From assembly GCA_946546175.1 (NCBI GenBank), contig CAMNNY010000117.1:1-43100 (forward strand): 43,100 nucleotides of DNA. Direction: 5' to 3'. Shown piece by piece: positions 8,760 to 18,543 of this stretch. The notes beneath the pieces are model-generated. The model saw only the letters and a list, made by a program, of their open reading frames with translations, was not told where the DNA came from and did not search any database. Each line of letters starts with the position of its first letter. Positions within the stretch are counted from its first letter, which is position 1. Origin of the DNA: an uncultured Bacteroidales bacterium (lineage in GTDB: Bacteria > Bacteroidota > Bacteroidia > Bacteroidales > UBA932). The position numbers and the translations under genes are program-made.

Positions 8760-11700
8760 TTATCTGATAAAGGGAAATACTGATACTCGTAATTCGGTTG
8801 CCCCGTAGGGGACAAGAGTTATGTTTTGAATCTCATCCGAAAGAGGCTTCACATGATCTGGAGTCGGAACTTCAGGAGTGAATCTGTCTTCTTCAAGGGG
8901 CCAGTCTATCTTTCTTGCCGGAACTGTAATAGTAACAGGGGAGTTGCCCAGATCGAAAGGATAGCCCTTGCGGCGCTTCGAGATGCTTACCTTAGCCTCA
9001 CGGGCTATATCGTCCGCGCTACCGCTAAGAGCGTAATTCCACTCTGAAGCGGGAGTGATGCTCCAACACTTGAAATCCGGATTTTCGGGGACCTTTCCGT
9101 TCATATTCTCGTAGACCGTAGTGTCCTCGACTTTATTGCCGGCTACATCGAGAGCATACAGAAGAGGTCCTCTTTCTACATAGTAGCCTTTTCCGTCTAT
9201 CTCCTTTACGGATACCTTCATAGGAAGCGTCAGACGAACCTTAGTCCAGCGGCTGAACTTCCTTTCAACGGTAACGAAAGAGCCTGGCTTGAGTTCTCCG
9301 CGGTACTTTCTCAAGCCTATTCTGAGAGTGGCATTCTCACACCATTCGGGGATCCTCAGCTTGAGGGCAATCTTTGCACGTCCGGGGTTACGGAAAGTGT
9401 AGGTTACGGTCTCGTCGAAGGGATACTCCGTAGTCTCTTTTACAGTTGCCGTCTTTCCACCTGCTTCGAAGCAGTACTCTGAAGGGCCGAAAAGAGTACT
9501 TACCACCTCTCCCTGAGGGCCTCTCATCCACATCCTGTCTACATAGTTCGGCATTATTCTGTGGACATTTCCTGCGCAGCATTCGGTCTGGTGGGTAGGC
9601 CTGTAAGCCATCCAGGTACTGCCGTGGAAGAAACCGTTGTGGTTGGAATCACCCGTGACGCGAACCTGATTGACAGAAGAGAAATACTGAAGCGACTTGA
9701 AGTCCTTGGTAATCGCTCCCGGACAAGCATTGAGCACGGCTCGTTCAATCATGTCTGCATACTTTGCCTCGCCCGTAATCTGCAGGAAATACCCCAGGGT
9801 CCAGGTGTAATCGGCAATGTCACAAGTCTCGTGGCTGTTTCGGATTTCGCCTCTGCCATAGAGTGCTTCAGCGCTCACGGGGACTCCGTCGGGCAGCATA
9901 TGCTCGCGAAGCAGGTTGTTGTGGGCGTTGAGCGCCAACTCCTTGTATCTTTCCTTACCGGTGTAGGCATACAGGAGCATGGGGAGCTTGAGCTCTTCGC
10001 AGAAAGTAACTCCGTGCATGAAGGGGACATGATCCATAGCGCAGGCTTCCGGTGTAAGATCGGTAAAGAGACCGGCGTTCCATACTTCTTCGCTTAGGGT
10101 AAGCAACGCCGGATTGTGGGTGTGGGAATAAGTCCACAGCATGCCCTCGATAGATACTACATTGCGCCATAGCTTCATGCGCTCGGTGTTGAGAGTGAGG
10201 TAGTGCTTCTCCAGTTTGGAGGGAAGCGCCTCGTCGCGGTTGTAATCGTAATATGCCTTCATTGCCCTGAAGAAGACCGCCATCGGCCACATTTCTGCGA
10301 AACCGAAGGTAGTGTGGGCAAAACGCCCCGTAGAGTCCGCGTGGTCTACGGTATAATGAATCCCGCCCTCGCCTTTACGGATAAGGTCCCGCTCGCCCAG
10401 AATATAGGCCAGGCGGAGCATGCCGTCTGTGTAATAGGCAGTCTGTTCGTAGCGCCACCAGTCGCTTCCGTACGATTCGGTATTGCGGGTGATGTTCTCG
10501 CCATCCCAGAGGCAGGAATCATAAGGGTAGGAAAGGGCTTCAGGGTGGCCGGTCATACCGGAAAGCTGCCTCTTGAGGAACTCGAGCAGCCAGCCGTCGG
10601 TCTTGATGTGTCCGATTCCACCGTCACGGAAGGCCGAATAAGGGGCCTGAACACAGGGAGCCGGTCTCCCATACTTTTTTACTCGCGCGTCCCTTATAAC
10701 GCCCTTCCAATCGAGGCCGAAAGCGAAGTCATAGGCGTTGCCTTCAGAGTCGGTGTAGCAGCGCATATCGCCGGGCGTATCCTCCGCCTGGAGTTCGACG
10801 GTATTCATATCCGCCGGCATCTGAACCGGCAGCAGGCCCTGAGGCTCCGCCTTACCGGAGGCAATGTCAAGCATGGCCTGATACTGAATGCCGAAGCCGA
10901 TCAGGATTGCGTCTGCGTAAGGTTCAATCTCGGCGGGGACGAAGGGATTGTCTGCCGCTACTGCGAGAACTACGGGCTTATCTCCCATAGCCTTGCGGGT
11001 TGCCTTCACCAGGTCGAGATCCGTCCTGTTGGAAGTCCTGACGGTCTTTCCTTTGTAGCTTCTGTTGTCGAACTTCTCGAACGGGTCGCCTCCCGCAATG
11101 CTCTTCTCTCGGGCCGAATCAGCTGTATAATCATTGTACTGAAGGCTGATGGGAAGATAACCGTTTCCACCCTTCATGCGGTCTGCCAGATCGTAGCCGT
11201 AGCCACTCTGAGGACTCTGAACCATTACAAGGGCGAAATCCGCCTCCTCAGGAGTCCGGGCAAGAGTGAAATACCTGCCTACGATAGCCGTGTCGATAGG
11301 GTAGACCCAGCTTTCAGAACCGGTTGAGCCGTTAAGAAAAGTCTGTTTCTCGCTGTCGAAACGCCTGGGGAACCATACCTTCTTACCCGCAGCGACCGGG
11401 AGAACATTCGAACGGTTCTTGACCATCACAACGGACTTGAGCTGGGCCTGATAGCCCTTTTCCATAAACTCCGCCTTTCCAACGGTACGCTCGGTATAAT
11501 CGGGATCGATATAAGGATTGTCGAAAAGTCCGGTGCGGAACATGTTCATCAGAAGGCGGACCGCCGAGCGTTCGAAGCGCTCGCGGGCGCTCTTCTCCCC
11601 AAACTCATCGCACCACTTCCTGTAGGCGGCTAGTACGGGGCCCTTGTCGTTGTTGCCGCCAAATTGGTCTACGCCTGCCTTGATGACACGGTAATGTCTC

Positions 11701-12986
11701 TCGTCCTCAGAAAGCGTCTCTACACCCCAGGGCTTTCCGTATGCCTCCTCGACCTTGTAATAATCGTGGGTTATACCCCAGTCGGTACAAACAACGCCGT
11801 CGAAACCGTATTGGTCTCTCAACTTTTCGTTGATAATGTACTCGCTGAAGCTATTGCCTACGTTGTTCCCTGAAGGATCCAGCCCATAGGAGATCGTGTA
11901 ATAAGGCATCACCGCCGAAGCAGAGCCCGTCTTACCGTCCAGCTTAAACGCTCCCTCGACGAAGGGGATAATCTGCTGGCCTACGTTGTCATTGGGATAG
12001 ACAGAGTACTTACCGAAGCTGTAGTGGGCGTCGCGTCCGCCTTCTCCCGCACCTCCGCCGGGCCAATGCTTGACCATCGTGTTGACGCTCCCGAAGCCCC
12101 AGCCGTCTTCGATCTGCTCACAGACCTCGGATTCCTGGAAACCGTCGATATAGGCCTTGGTCAGGTCGGCCGCGAGATACGGATCCTCGCCAAAAGTCCC
12201 ATAATCACGGGCCCATCTCGGATCGGTTGCAAGATCCGCCTGCGGCGAAAGGGCGGTCGCGATACCGAGAGCCCGGTATTCTACCGCTGCAATCCGGCCG
12301 AAACCCCGGACCAGGTCGGGATCGAAGGTGGCAGCCAGTCCCAGCGGAGCCGGCCACTTGGAGATAGTGCCGCTCGATCCGGCGTTGAATTCGGCCACCG
12401 TCCCGACTTCATGGCGCGGGTCCGAACTTATATTGACCGGGATACCATGGCCCCGGCCCTCGCAGAATTCTTGGGCATTGTTGTTCCACTGGGCGAACAT
12501 GCGCGGGGTCTCCGAGCGGACGATAAGGACCGCGCGAAGGTTGTCCTCTGCAAGAAATGCCTTCTGTTTGTCGCTGAGGGCCGATTTAGGCAGGCCGCTG
12601 AGCCTGAGGATAGTCCCGTTGTAGGTAGACGACCAGAAACCGTAATCGTCCGTAGGGATGGCCTGGTGGCTGCTGTAGAGCATCAGGCCGGCTATCTCTT
12701 CGATGGAGAGTTTGGATGCAAGGTCCTCGGCTCTTTTTCGGGAGCTGAGACGCCAGTCTTCGTAGGGATCGAGTTCTCCGTCCCTGTCCAGATCTTTGAA
12801 ACCGTATCCGTCTGAATTAAGTATCGATATTCCGGAGGCGGGGGAGTATCCGAGCGTACGCCCTCCCTTCTGAGATATCACTCTGAACTGGCCGTAATCG
12901 GTTTCGGTATAGCGCACGCCTGGGTTGCAGGAATTGAGTGCGGATAAAAAAGCCAGAGCAAAAAGACCGATCAAACTCTTTTTCAT
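8760..12986 (-). CDS. Fusion lipoprotein: N-terminal GH3 (~8760 side is C-terminal) and C-terminal GH127/DUF1680-type beta-L-arabinofuranosidase-like module
   Basis: One 1408-aa ORF. GH3: LDRDGELDPYEDWRLSSRKRAEDLASKLSIEEIAGLM, KHWPGGGAGEGGRDAHYSFGKY, GFDGVVCTDWG. DUF1680: GRGEIRNSHETCDIADYTWTLGYFLQITGEAKYADMIERAVLNACPGA, RPTHQTECCAGNVHRIMPNYV, YVERGPLLYALD. Boundary near nt 10650-10720. Confidence 0.9.
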   Translation of the reverse strand: MKKSLIGLFALAFLSALNSCNPGVRYTETDYGQFRVISQKGGRTLGYSPASGISILNSDGYGFKDLDRDGELDPYEDWRLSSRKRAEDLASKLSIEEIAGLMLYSSHQAIPTDDYGFWSSTYNGTILRLSGLPKSALSDKQKAFLAEDNLRAVLIVRSETPRMFAQWNNNAQEFCEGRGHGIPVNISSDPRHEVGTVAEFNAGSSGTISKWPAPLGLAATFDPDLVRGFGRIAAVEYRALGIATALSPQADLATDPRWARDYGTFGEDPYLAADLTKAYIDGFQESEVCEQIEDGWGFGSVNTMVKHWPGGGAGEGGRDAHYSFGKYSVYPNDNVGQQIIPFVEGAFKLDGKTGSASAVMPYYTISYGLDPSGNNVGNSFSEYIINEKLRDQYGFDGVVCTDWGITHDYYKVEEAYGKPWGVETLSEDERHYRVIKAGVDQFGGNNDKGPVLAAYRKWCDEFGEKSARERFERSAVRLLMNMFRTGLFDNPYIDPDYTERTVGKAEFMEKGYQAQLKSVVMVKNRSNVLPVAAGKKVWFPRRFDSEKQTFLNGSTGSESWVYPIDTAIVGRYFTLARTPEEADFALVMVQSPQSGYGYDLADRMKGGNGYLPISLQYNDYTADSAREKSIAGGDPFEKFDNRSYKGKTVRTSNRTDLDLVKATRKAMGDKPVVLAVAADNPFVPAEIEPYADAILIGFGIQYQAMLDIASGKAEPQGLLPVQMPADMNTVELQAEDTPGDMRCYTDSEGNAYDFAFGLDWKGVIRDARVKKYGRPAPCVQAPYSAFRDGGIGHIKTDGWLLEFLKRQLSGMTGHPEALSYPYDSCLWDGENITRNTESYGSDWWRYEQTAYYTDGMLRLAYILGERDLIRKGEGGIHYTVDHADSTGRFAHTTFGFAEMWPMAVFFRAMKAYYDYNRDEALPSKLEKHYLTLNTERMKLWRNVVSIEGMLWTYSHTHNPALLTLSEEVWNAGLFTDLTPEACAMDHVPFMHGVTFCEELKLPMLLYAYTGKERYKELALNAHNNLLREHMLPDGVPVSAEALYGRGEIRNSHETCDIADYTWTLGYFLQITGEAKYADMIERAVLNACPGAITKDFKSLQYFSSVNQVRVTGDSNHNGFFHGSTWMAYRPTHQTECCAGNVHRIMPNYVDRMWMRGPQGEVVSTLFGPSEYCFEAGGKTATVKETTEYPFDETVTYTFRNPGRAKIALKLRIPEWCENATLRIGLRKYRGELKPGSFVTVERKFSRWTKVRLTLPMKVSVKEIDGKGYYVERGPLLYALDVAGNKVEDTTVYENMNGKVPENPDFKCWSITPASEWNYALSGSADDIAREAKVSISKRRKGYPFDLGNSPVTITVPARKIDWPLEEDRFTPEVPTPDHVKPLSDEIQNITLVPYGATELRVSVFPFIR

Positions 12987-15900
12987 CTTCTCTCCTTTAC
13001 TTCGTCTATAAGTTCCTTGGGCGATTTCCCAAATTTAGCCTTGAAAGACTTGCTGAAATATTTGGCGTCTGCGAATCCTACAGAATATGCCAGATCCGAG
13101 ACCCTGATCTTGCCCGTTTCTTTCAGAATGGTTTTGTAGGCTACTGCAAGCCTCGTATTTATTATGAACGCTACCGGGGTAAAGCCGGTAAGGCTCTTCA
13201 TCTTCTCTGTGAGTACTGTCTTCGATACAGCCATCTCTGCCGCGAAATCGGATTGGCTGAACGACTCGTCGGAGATGTGGTCGTCTACTACTCCTACGGC
13301 CTTTTCGAGGAACTGTTTGTCTATAGAGGTATACTCGCTGTCCTTTACCTCGAAAACAAGCTGAGTGCGCAGGTCTGCTATCTGCTTCTCGCGCTTTCTC
13401 ATCAGGTTGCTTATCATAGCCGAGAGCACTGCGAAATTGCAGGGCTTGGTAAGATAGCCGTCTGCCCCATGACGATAGCCCTCGATGCTGGAATCATCGT
13501 CTTTTTTGGCCGTAAGAAGGATCACCGGGATGTGGCTGTACTCGATATGTTCCTTTATGTAGGAACAAAGGTCCATTCCGTTCATTCCCGGCATCATGAC
13601 GTCAGTCACTACAACATCAACGGGATTCCCGGAGAGGATTTCTATCGCCTCCTCGGCGCTGCCGCAGGTTATAACATTGAAGCGCTTGGAGAGGATTACG
13701 TTGAAAAGGTCACACAGGTCCTGACTGTCATCCACACAAAGAACCGTGTAATTCTCCTTTATTACGTCTTCACCTATCGTAAGGGCCAGAGGCAGGGAAG
13801 AGTTCCTGGGGTTTTCCTGATCGGTTTCGGTCTCGCTGTAGCTGGACTGGGAAATAGGGATAGTAAAACTGAACCTGTTACCTATACTCTCTGCGCTTTC
13901 TACCTTGATGGTACCCTTATGGATAGTGACAAGGTCTTTGACAAGAGAAAGACCGATACCGTTGCCGATAGTGTTGAACTTGCGGTAATCGCCTTCATAG
14001 AAGCGCTGGAAGAGCTTTGAGATAGTACTCTTGCTCATCACCTTGCCGCCGTTTGTACAATTGACGATAAGTGAGTCTGAGGCGAGTCTGGCTTCAACTG
14101 AAATAGTACCGTTTTCAGGTGTATACTTGACTGCGTTGGAGATAAGGTTGTAGATAATCTTATCCAGTTTGTCCGGATCGAACCAACCCTTTATCGATGT
14201 AGGATCGCAAGTATAGGTAATAGTAAGATTGCGTTTCCTGACCAGGGGCTTGAAAGCCTCCACACAGTGTCCTATGAATTCCGCCGCATCGCCTTCGGAT
14301 ACCTTGAGGCTCATATTGTCGCTCTCTACCTTTCTGAAATCCAGTACCTGCTGAACAAGGCGAGTAAGGCGGATGGCGTTCGAACTCATTATCGCAGTTA
14401 CATTCTTGTCTTTCTGGGTCTTGGGATCAAGACTTTCGATAGAAGCGAGAATAATGCTCAGAGGGGTAAGGAATTCATGGGAAACGTTGGTGAAGAAACT
14501 GAGCTTCGCCTGATTGATTTCTTCTGTTTTCTGGGCCCTGAACTGTTCGTAGGCAATGCGCCTTTTCATCTCCATCCTTTCTTTTGTGATACGGACAGGG
14601 ATGAAGACGGCAGCGAAAAGGAGAATTGCGTAAATCAGGAAAGCCCACCACGAAAGCCAGGGGTTCTGAGGGATATATATCTCCAGACTGCTTACTGCCC
14701 CGGGCGTCTTGTCTCCGAACCTTGAACCCGATACTTCGAAGATGTAACGGCCGGGCTTGAGATTGCGGAACGATGCTTTATTGCTCTCTGCGCTTATAAT
14801 TGTCCAGCCCTCGGAGCGGCGTCTGTCGCTTTTACGGGACAGCCTGTAACGATAAATACCTTTTTTGTGGGAGCTGAAATCCATCAGGGAGAAGCTTACC
14901 GTAACATCCCTCTGATTCTGCTCTATATCCGTAATGGAGGCTCTGCTCTCGTAGCCCTTAGGAGCGGGGCTCTGCATACAAGGGAAACAGACTATGCCGC
15001 GCGTACTTCCAAAGGCCATCCGGCCGGAATCCGGCAGGTAGGCGGAGGTATTCATGTTGAACGAGACTCCGTCGAGGCTTTCGAACCACACGCTCTCGAA
15101 CGAGCCGTCGCTGTAGAGGAAAGAGGCAAGCTGGTTGTCTGCAGTAATCCAGATGCGGCCGTCGGGGCTCTGGGCGAGGTTGTTTATGTTTCTGCGCCCG
15201 AGGAAGGCGAGTTCTTCGAGTGCTTTGAATGAATCCGAATTCCTGTCGTAGAGGTACAGGCCATCTCTGGGTGATGCCACCCATATATTGGATGAAGAAT
15301 CGACAAGGACCGAGTTGAAGCTTCTGCGCTCGCGCTCGTTTCCGCTAAGGTAACCGGTCTTGCCGTCGGGAGAGAACTTGACTATTCCACTGAAATCAGT
15401 CGCAGCCCAGATGCAGTCCGACGAATCTACCGCAAGGTCGATAATCTTGAGTTCCGGGTCGATGGAGCGGATATCGCCGCCTCTGGACATACGGTAAACG
15501 CCCCTGCTGGTACCTATTATCACATCGCCCCTCGAATCCCTTGCAAGGGCCCTTATGCGGTTGTCTCCGAGCCCGGAATTGGCCGAGCTGAATACGCGTC
15601 CTGTCTTGTCTTTGTAGTCGTATACCCACAATCCTGACTCATAACTGCCGAACAGGATTTCGCCGCTGTCTTCCAGCTCCAGCGATGTTTCAACTATACC
15701 GGTATAAGGGAAGCCGCGAAATGCAGGAAGATCCGAATAATTGCTCTCACGGCCGGTATTGGAATCGTACAGGCTAAGGCCATGGCCGGAGATTCCCAGC
15801 CAGTAAATGCCGTCACCCGTGTAGCAGATGTTCTTTACCGAATTGGTCTTGTATTTAGCCCGGATCGATTCCAGCTTGATAGTTGAGTATGAAGACTGGT

Positions 15901-16879
15901 CTGATTCGGCTATGCAGATGCCTCCTCCGAGAAGGCCGAGCATCATCGTGCCATCTGCAGTTTTAACTATGGAGTTGACCTCGTTATAGGGGAGTCCCTC
16001 GTCTGTACCGTCAGGGTAGTAATTGACGAATTTCCCCTCTCTCATTATGCTCAGTCCGCTGCGGCTTCCGATCCAGATGTTGCCTTCCTCATCCTCGCTT
16101 ATATCGTAGATTATATTGTCGAGGATAGTATCGGGCTGCCTGTCGTCGTGTGAGAAACGCTGATAGGGGAGAGTGTCGTCGGTAGCGGAGGCAGGGTCCG
16201 TTTTCAGAAGGCCGTTACCCCAGGTACCTACCCATAAACGGCCCTTAGAATCCAGGAAAAGAGTAAAGGCTGAGCCCAGGGCGCCCTGGTTGTATGAGTA
16301 AAGCTTGCCTTCCGAGGTACTGTAGCGATGCAGGCCGCTCATCCAGGTCGTAATCCAGATATCCCCCTGCAAGTCTGAACAAACGGAAATCGCATCCGAG
16401 AGGCCGACCCAGGTAAAGCGGCTTTCGTCCTTACCGCGGCAGAACACTCCCTTGTCGGAACTGATCCAGATCTTCCCGTTGGAGTCTCTGGTCATTCTGG
16501 ATATATTGACATTGTTCAGCGCTTCGTCCTCTACCCTTTCTACGCTGCCTGAATGCTTGTCCATCAAGAACAGGCCCCTGGCAGTAGCGACTAGAAGACT
16601 CTTCTCGTCGTAGTCTATAACGGAATGGAGGTAATTGTCGAAATAATCGTCTGCAGCGCTTCTGGTGAAATAGAGCCTTGTGTCGTAGCCGTCGTAGCGG
16701 ACTATACCCTGATAGGTCACAGCCCAGAGATAACCTTCACCGTCTTGATAGAGATAAAGGACATTCTCAGAAGGAAGGGATTGAGAAGGGAGCGCTCTGA
16801 ACGCAATATCGCCCGCAGCCGCCTGAAGACAGACGGCAAGGAGCGCTAGTGCGAGCGAGAGTACCTTCCTCATAAACAT
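12983..16879 (-). CDS. Hybrid two-component system (HTCS) regulator: periplasmic beta-propeller/Y_Y_Y sensor, histidine kinase, receiver, AraC-type HTH
   Basis: Reg_prop-like repeats (DSKGRLWVGTWGNGL, DEEGNIWIGSRSGLS), HisKA VSHEFLTPLSIILASIESL, HATPase NLISNAVKYTPENG, receiver VVVTDVMMPGMNGMDLC, AraC DLAYSVGFADAKYFSKSFKAKFGKSPKE. Confidence 0.97.
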   Translation of the reverse strand: MFMRKVLSLALALLAVCLQAAAGDIAFRALPSQSLPSENVLYLYQDGEGYLWAVTYQGIVRYDGYDTRLYFTRSAADDYFDNYLHSVIDYDEKSLLVATARGLFLMDKHSGSVERVEDEALNNVNISRMTRDSNGKIWISSDKGVFCRGKDESRFTWVGLSDAISVCSDLQGDIWITTWMSGLHRYSTSEGKLYSYNQGALGSAFTLFLDSKGRLWVGTWGNGLLKTDPASATDDTLPYQRFSHDDRQPDTILDNIIYDISEDEEGNIWIGSRSGLSIMREGKFVNYYPDGTDEGLPYNEVNSIVKTADGTMMLGLLGGGICIAESDQSSYSTIKLESIRAKYKTNSVKNICYTGDGIYWLGISGHGLSLYDSNTGRESNYSDLPAFRGFPYTGIVETSLELEDSGEILFGSYESGLWVYDYKDKTGRVFSSANSGLGDNRIRALARDSRGDVIIGTSRGVYRMSRGGDIRSIDPELKIIDLAVDSSDCIWAATDFSGIVKFSPDGKTGYLSGNERERRSFNSVLVDSSSNIWVASPRDGLYLYDRNSDSFKALEELAFLGRRNINNLAQSPDGRIWITADNQLASFLYSDGSFESVWFESLDGVSFNMNTSAYLPDSGRMAFGSTRGIVCFPCMQSPAPKGYESRASITDIEQNQRDVTVSFSLMDFSSHKKGIYRYRLSRKSDRRRSEGWTIISAESNKASFRNLKPGRYIFEVSGSRFGDKTPGAVSSLEIYIPQNPWLSWWAFLIYAILLFAAVFIPVRITKERMEMKRRIAYEQFRAQKTEEINQAKLSFFTNVSHEFLTPLSIILASIESLDPKTQKDKNVTAIMSSNAIRLTRLVQQVLDFRKVESDNMSLKVSEGDAAEFIGHCVEAFKPLVRKRNLTITYTCDPTSIKGWFDPDKLDKIIYNLISNAVKYTPENGTISVEARLASDSLIVNCTNGGKVMSKSTISKLFQRFYEGDYRKFNTIGNGIGLSLVKDLVTIHKGTIKVESAESIGNRFSFTIPISQSSYSETETDQENPRNSSLPLALTIGEDVIKENYTVLCVDDSQDLCDLFNVILSKRFNVITCGSAEEAIEILSGNPVDVVVTDVMMPGMNGMDLCSYIKEHIEYSHIPVILLTAKKDDDSSIEGYRHGADGYLTKPCNFAVLSAMISNLMRKREKQIADLRTQLVFEVKDSEYTSIDKQFLEKAVGVVDDHISDESFSQSDFAAEMAVSKTVLTEKMKSLTGFTPVAFIINTRLAVAYKTILKETGKIRVSDLAYSVGFADAKYFSKSFKAKFGKSPKELIDEVKERR

Positions 16880-18531
16880 TAGTTCCAGCCTGTATTCTGA
16901 TTCAGATTAGGATTTTTGTGGAGTTCGACTGCAGAGATAGGATACCAGAGCATCTTGTCGTCCCAGTACCTGGTCTGAACCTTCTTCTTTGTACAGGAGA
17001 AAGAATCATCTCCGCCCTTTACTATATTCAGTCCGTAGATATCCACTGTAAGATTGCCGGTCTTCCAACGCCTCAGATCCCACATCCTGTGGCCTTCGAA
17101 GCAGAGCTCGACCCTGCGCTCGTTTCTGAGTCTTGCGCGGAACTGAGCCTCCGAAAGACCTGCAGGGATGTCAGGCATAGAGTATACCGCCCTTATCTTG
17201 TTGAGCGCCGCGCGGGGACTGAGGGTATAGCTGACTCCGCCTATGGTCCCGGTATACTCGGGATTTCCTGTGGCTTCGAAAAGAGCCTCCGCGTAGTTGA
17301 GATAGACCTCCTGGACCCTGAAGACAGGGTAGATATGGGGATAGCTCGTAATGTTTCCTGCAGTAAGGCTGGTCGCTTCCTGAACAAACTTGCGAAGATA
17401 GAATGAGGTAGGGCTTGCATTCTCGACCGGAGAGCCGTTGCGTCCGCCTTCAAAGGTCTCGACAGTCTGGCCCTTGAACAGGTCGCCATTAGAGATTATC
17501 GCCTTCGCGTAACGGGGATCCCTTGACGATGGGTTCAGGAGATTTGCCATATGGAGGCTTTCGTCGAAAGGAGTACCGTCTGCGAGGTCAAAAGCCTCTG
17601 CAAGATTCAGGGTAGGGCAGATGCCCGACAGGCCTCCTTCGTAGCCGGCGGGGAAGTTGTTCTTCTCGTAGTTGTTGTCAGACACTTCCCTTATTCCGAA
17701 TATCAGGTCCTTTGCTTCCGAATTGAAGCTCTGTCTTGCAAGACCATAGACTGCCTTCTCCGAGGTAGAGTTGATAAACTGGGAAGCAGCTGCGGCAGCC
17801 TTATAATACTTTTCCTTGTCGTTTGAAGGGTTCGAGAGGGGGCTCGCGGCATACAGGAGTACCCTGGCCTTGGCTGCCATCGCAAAGCCCTTCGTGACGC
17901 GGCCTATTTCCGCGTAGTAGGAATCCGAATAGGTACTGGGAAGATGTTCGATACAGGCATCCAGTTCGCTCACAATCCAATTCACTATCTCGCCGTTTGT
18001 ACTGGGAACCAGATCGTTTACTTCCTCCTTGGTGAAAGTTCTGTCTGCCTTTACTATGTTGTTGTAGCGCTTGAGCAGTTCCATATGGAAGAAAGCCCTC
18101 AGGGCCCTTGCTTCCCAAGGGTAATTCTGGAGCTGGGCCAGATAATCCTTATAGCGCTCGTCCCATTTCGCGTCGGCGAAATCCTCCGGACAGTTTTCTA
18201 TAAGATAATTTGCGGCGCGGATAGCCTCATAATAGTAGCCCCACTGGTCATCAATCAGATTATTCTCTGACCAGCTCCCATCGTAGTAAGGAAGTACTAT
18301 ATCCGGAGAATTGGCATATACAGCGTCATCTGTCGCACACTCCTGGAAGGAGAGGAAACCAGACTTAAGATAACCGTAGACATTGGTCATCATGTCCTTG
18401 ACTTCGGAGAAATTGCCGAACTGGAAGGTCTTGGTGTGGTACTGCGATTCGTTGAGGTCCAGATCGTGGCAACCTGAAAGGCCAAGAGCGGCAAGGGCAA
18501 TGATTACAAATAACTTATTGTAACGTTTCAT
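16879..18531 (-). CDS. SusD/RagB family starch-binding-like outer membrane lipoprotein (second pair)
   Basis: Lipobox LGLSGCHDLD; WEARALRAFFHMELLKRYNNIV; RNERRVELCFEGHRMWDLRRWKTG. Confidence 0.95.
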   Translation of the reverse strand: MKRYNKLFVIIALAALGLSGCHDLDLNESQYHTKTFQFGNFSEVKDMMTNVYGYLKSGFLSFQECATDDAVYANSPDIVLPYYDGSWSENNLIDDQWGYYYEAIRAANYLIENCPEDFADAKWDERYKDYLAQLQNYPWEARALRAFFHMELLKRYNNIVKADRTFTKEEVNDLVPSTNGEIVNWIVSELDACIEHLPSTYSDSYYAEIGRVTKGFAMAAKARVLLYAASPLSNPSNDKEKYYKAAAAASQFINSTSEKAVYGLARQSFNSEAKDLIFGIREVSDNNYEKNNFPAGYEGGLSGICPTLNLAEAFDLADGTPFDESLHMANLLNPSSRDPRYAKAIISNGDLFKGQTVETFEGGRNGSPVENASPTSFYLRKFVQEATSLTAGNITSYPHIYPVFRVQEVYLNYAEALFEATGNPEYTGTIGGVSYTLSPRAALNKIRAVYSMPDIPAGLSEAQFRARLRNERRVELCFEGHRMWDLRRWKTGNLTVDIYGLNIVKGGDDSFSCTKKKVQTRYWDDKMLWYPISAVELHKNPNLNQNTGWN

Positions 18532-18543
18532 AGCGCATCCGAA

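Noticed and set aside
10203-11327. Long antisense ORF (374 aa) opposite the GH3-GH127 gene
   Set aside because: Fully opposite a strongly supported CDS; composition looks like a reverse-frame shadow and no recognisable motif was seen.
12938-14020. Antisense ORF (360 aa) opposite the HTCS 3' end
   Set aside because: Shadow of the AraC/receiver/kinase coding sequence; no signal peptide or family motif.
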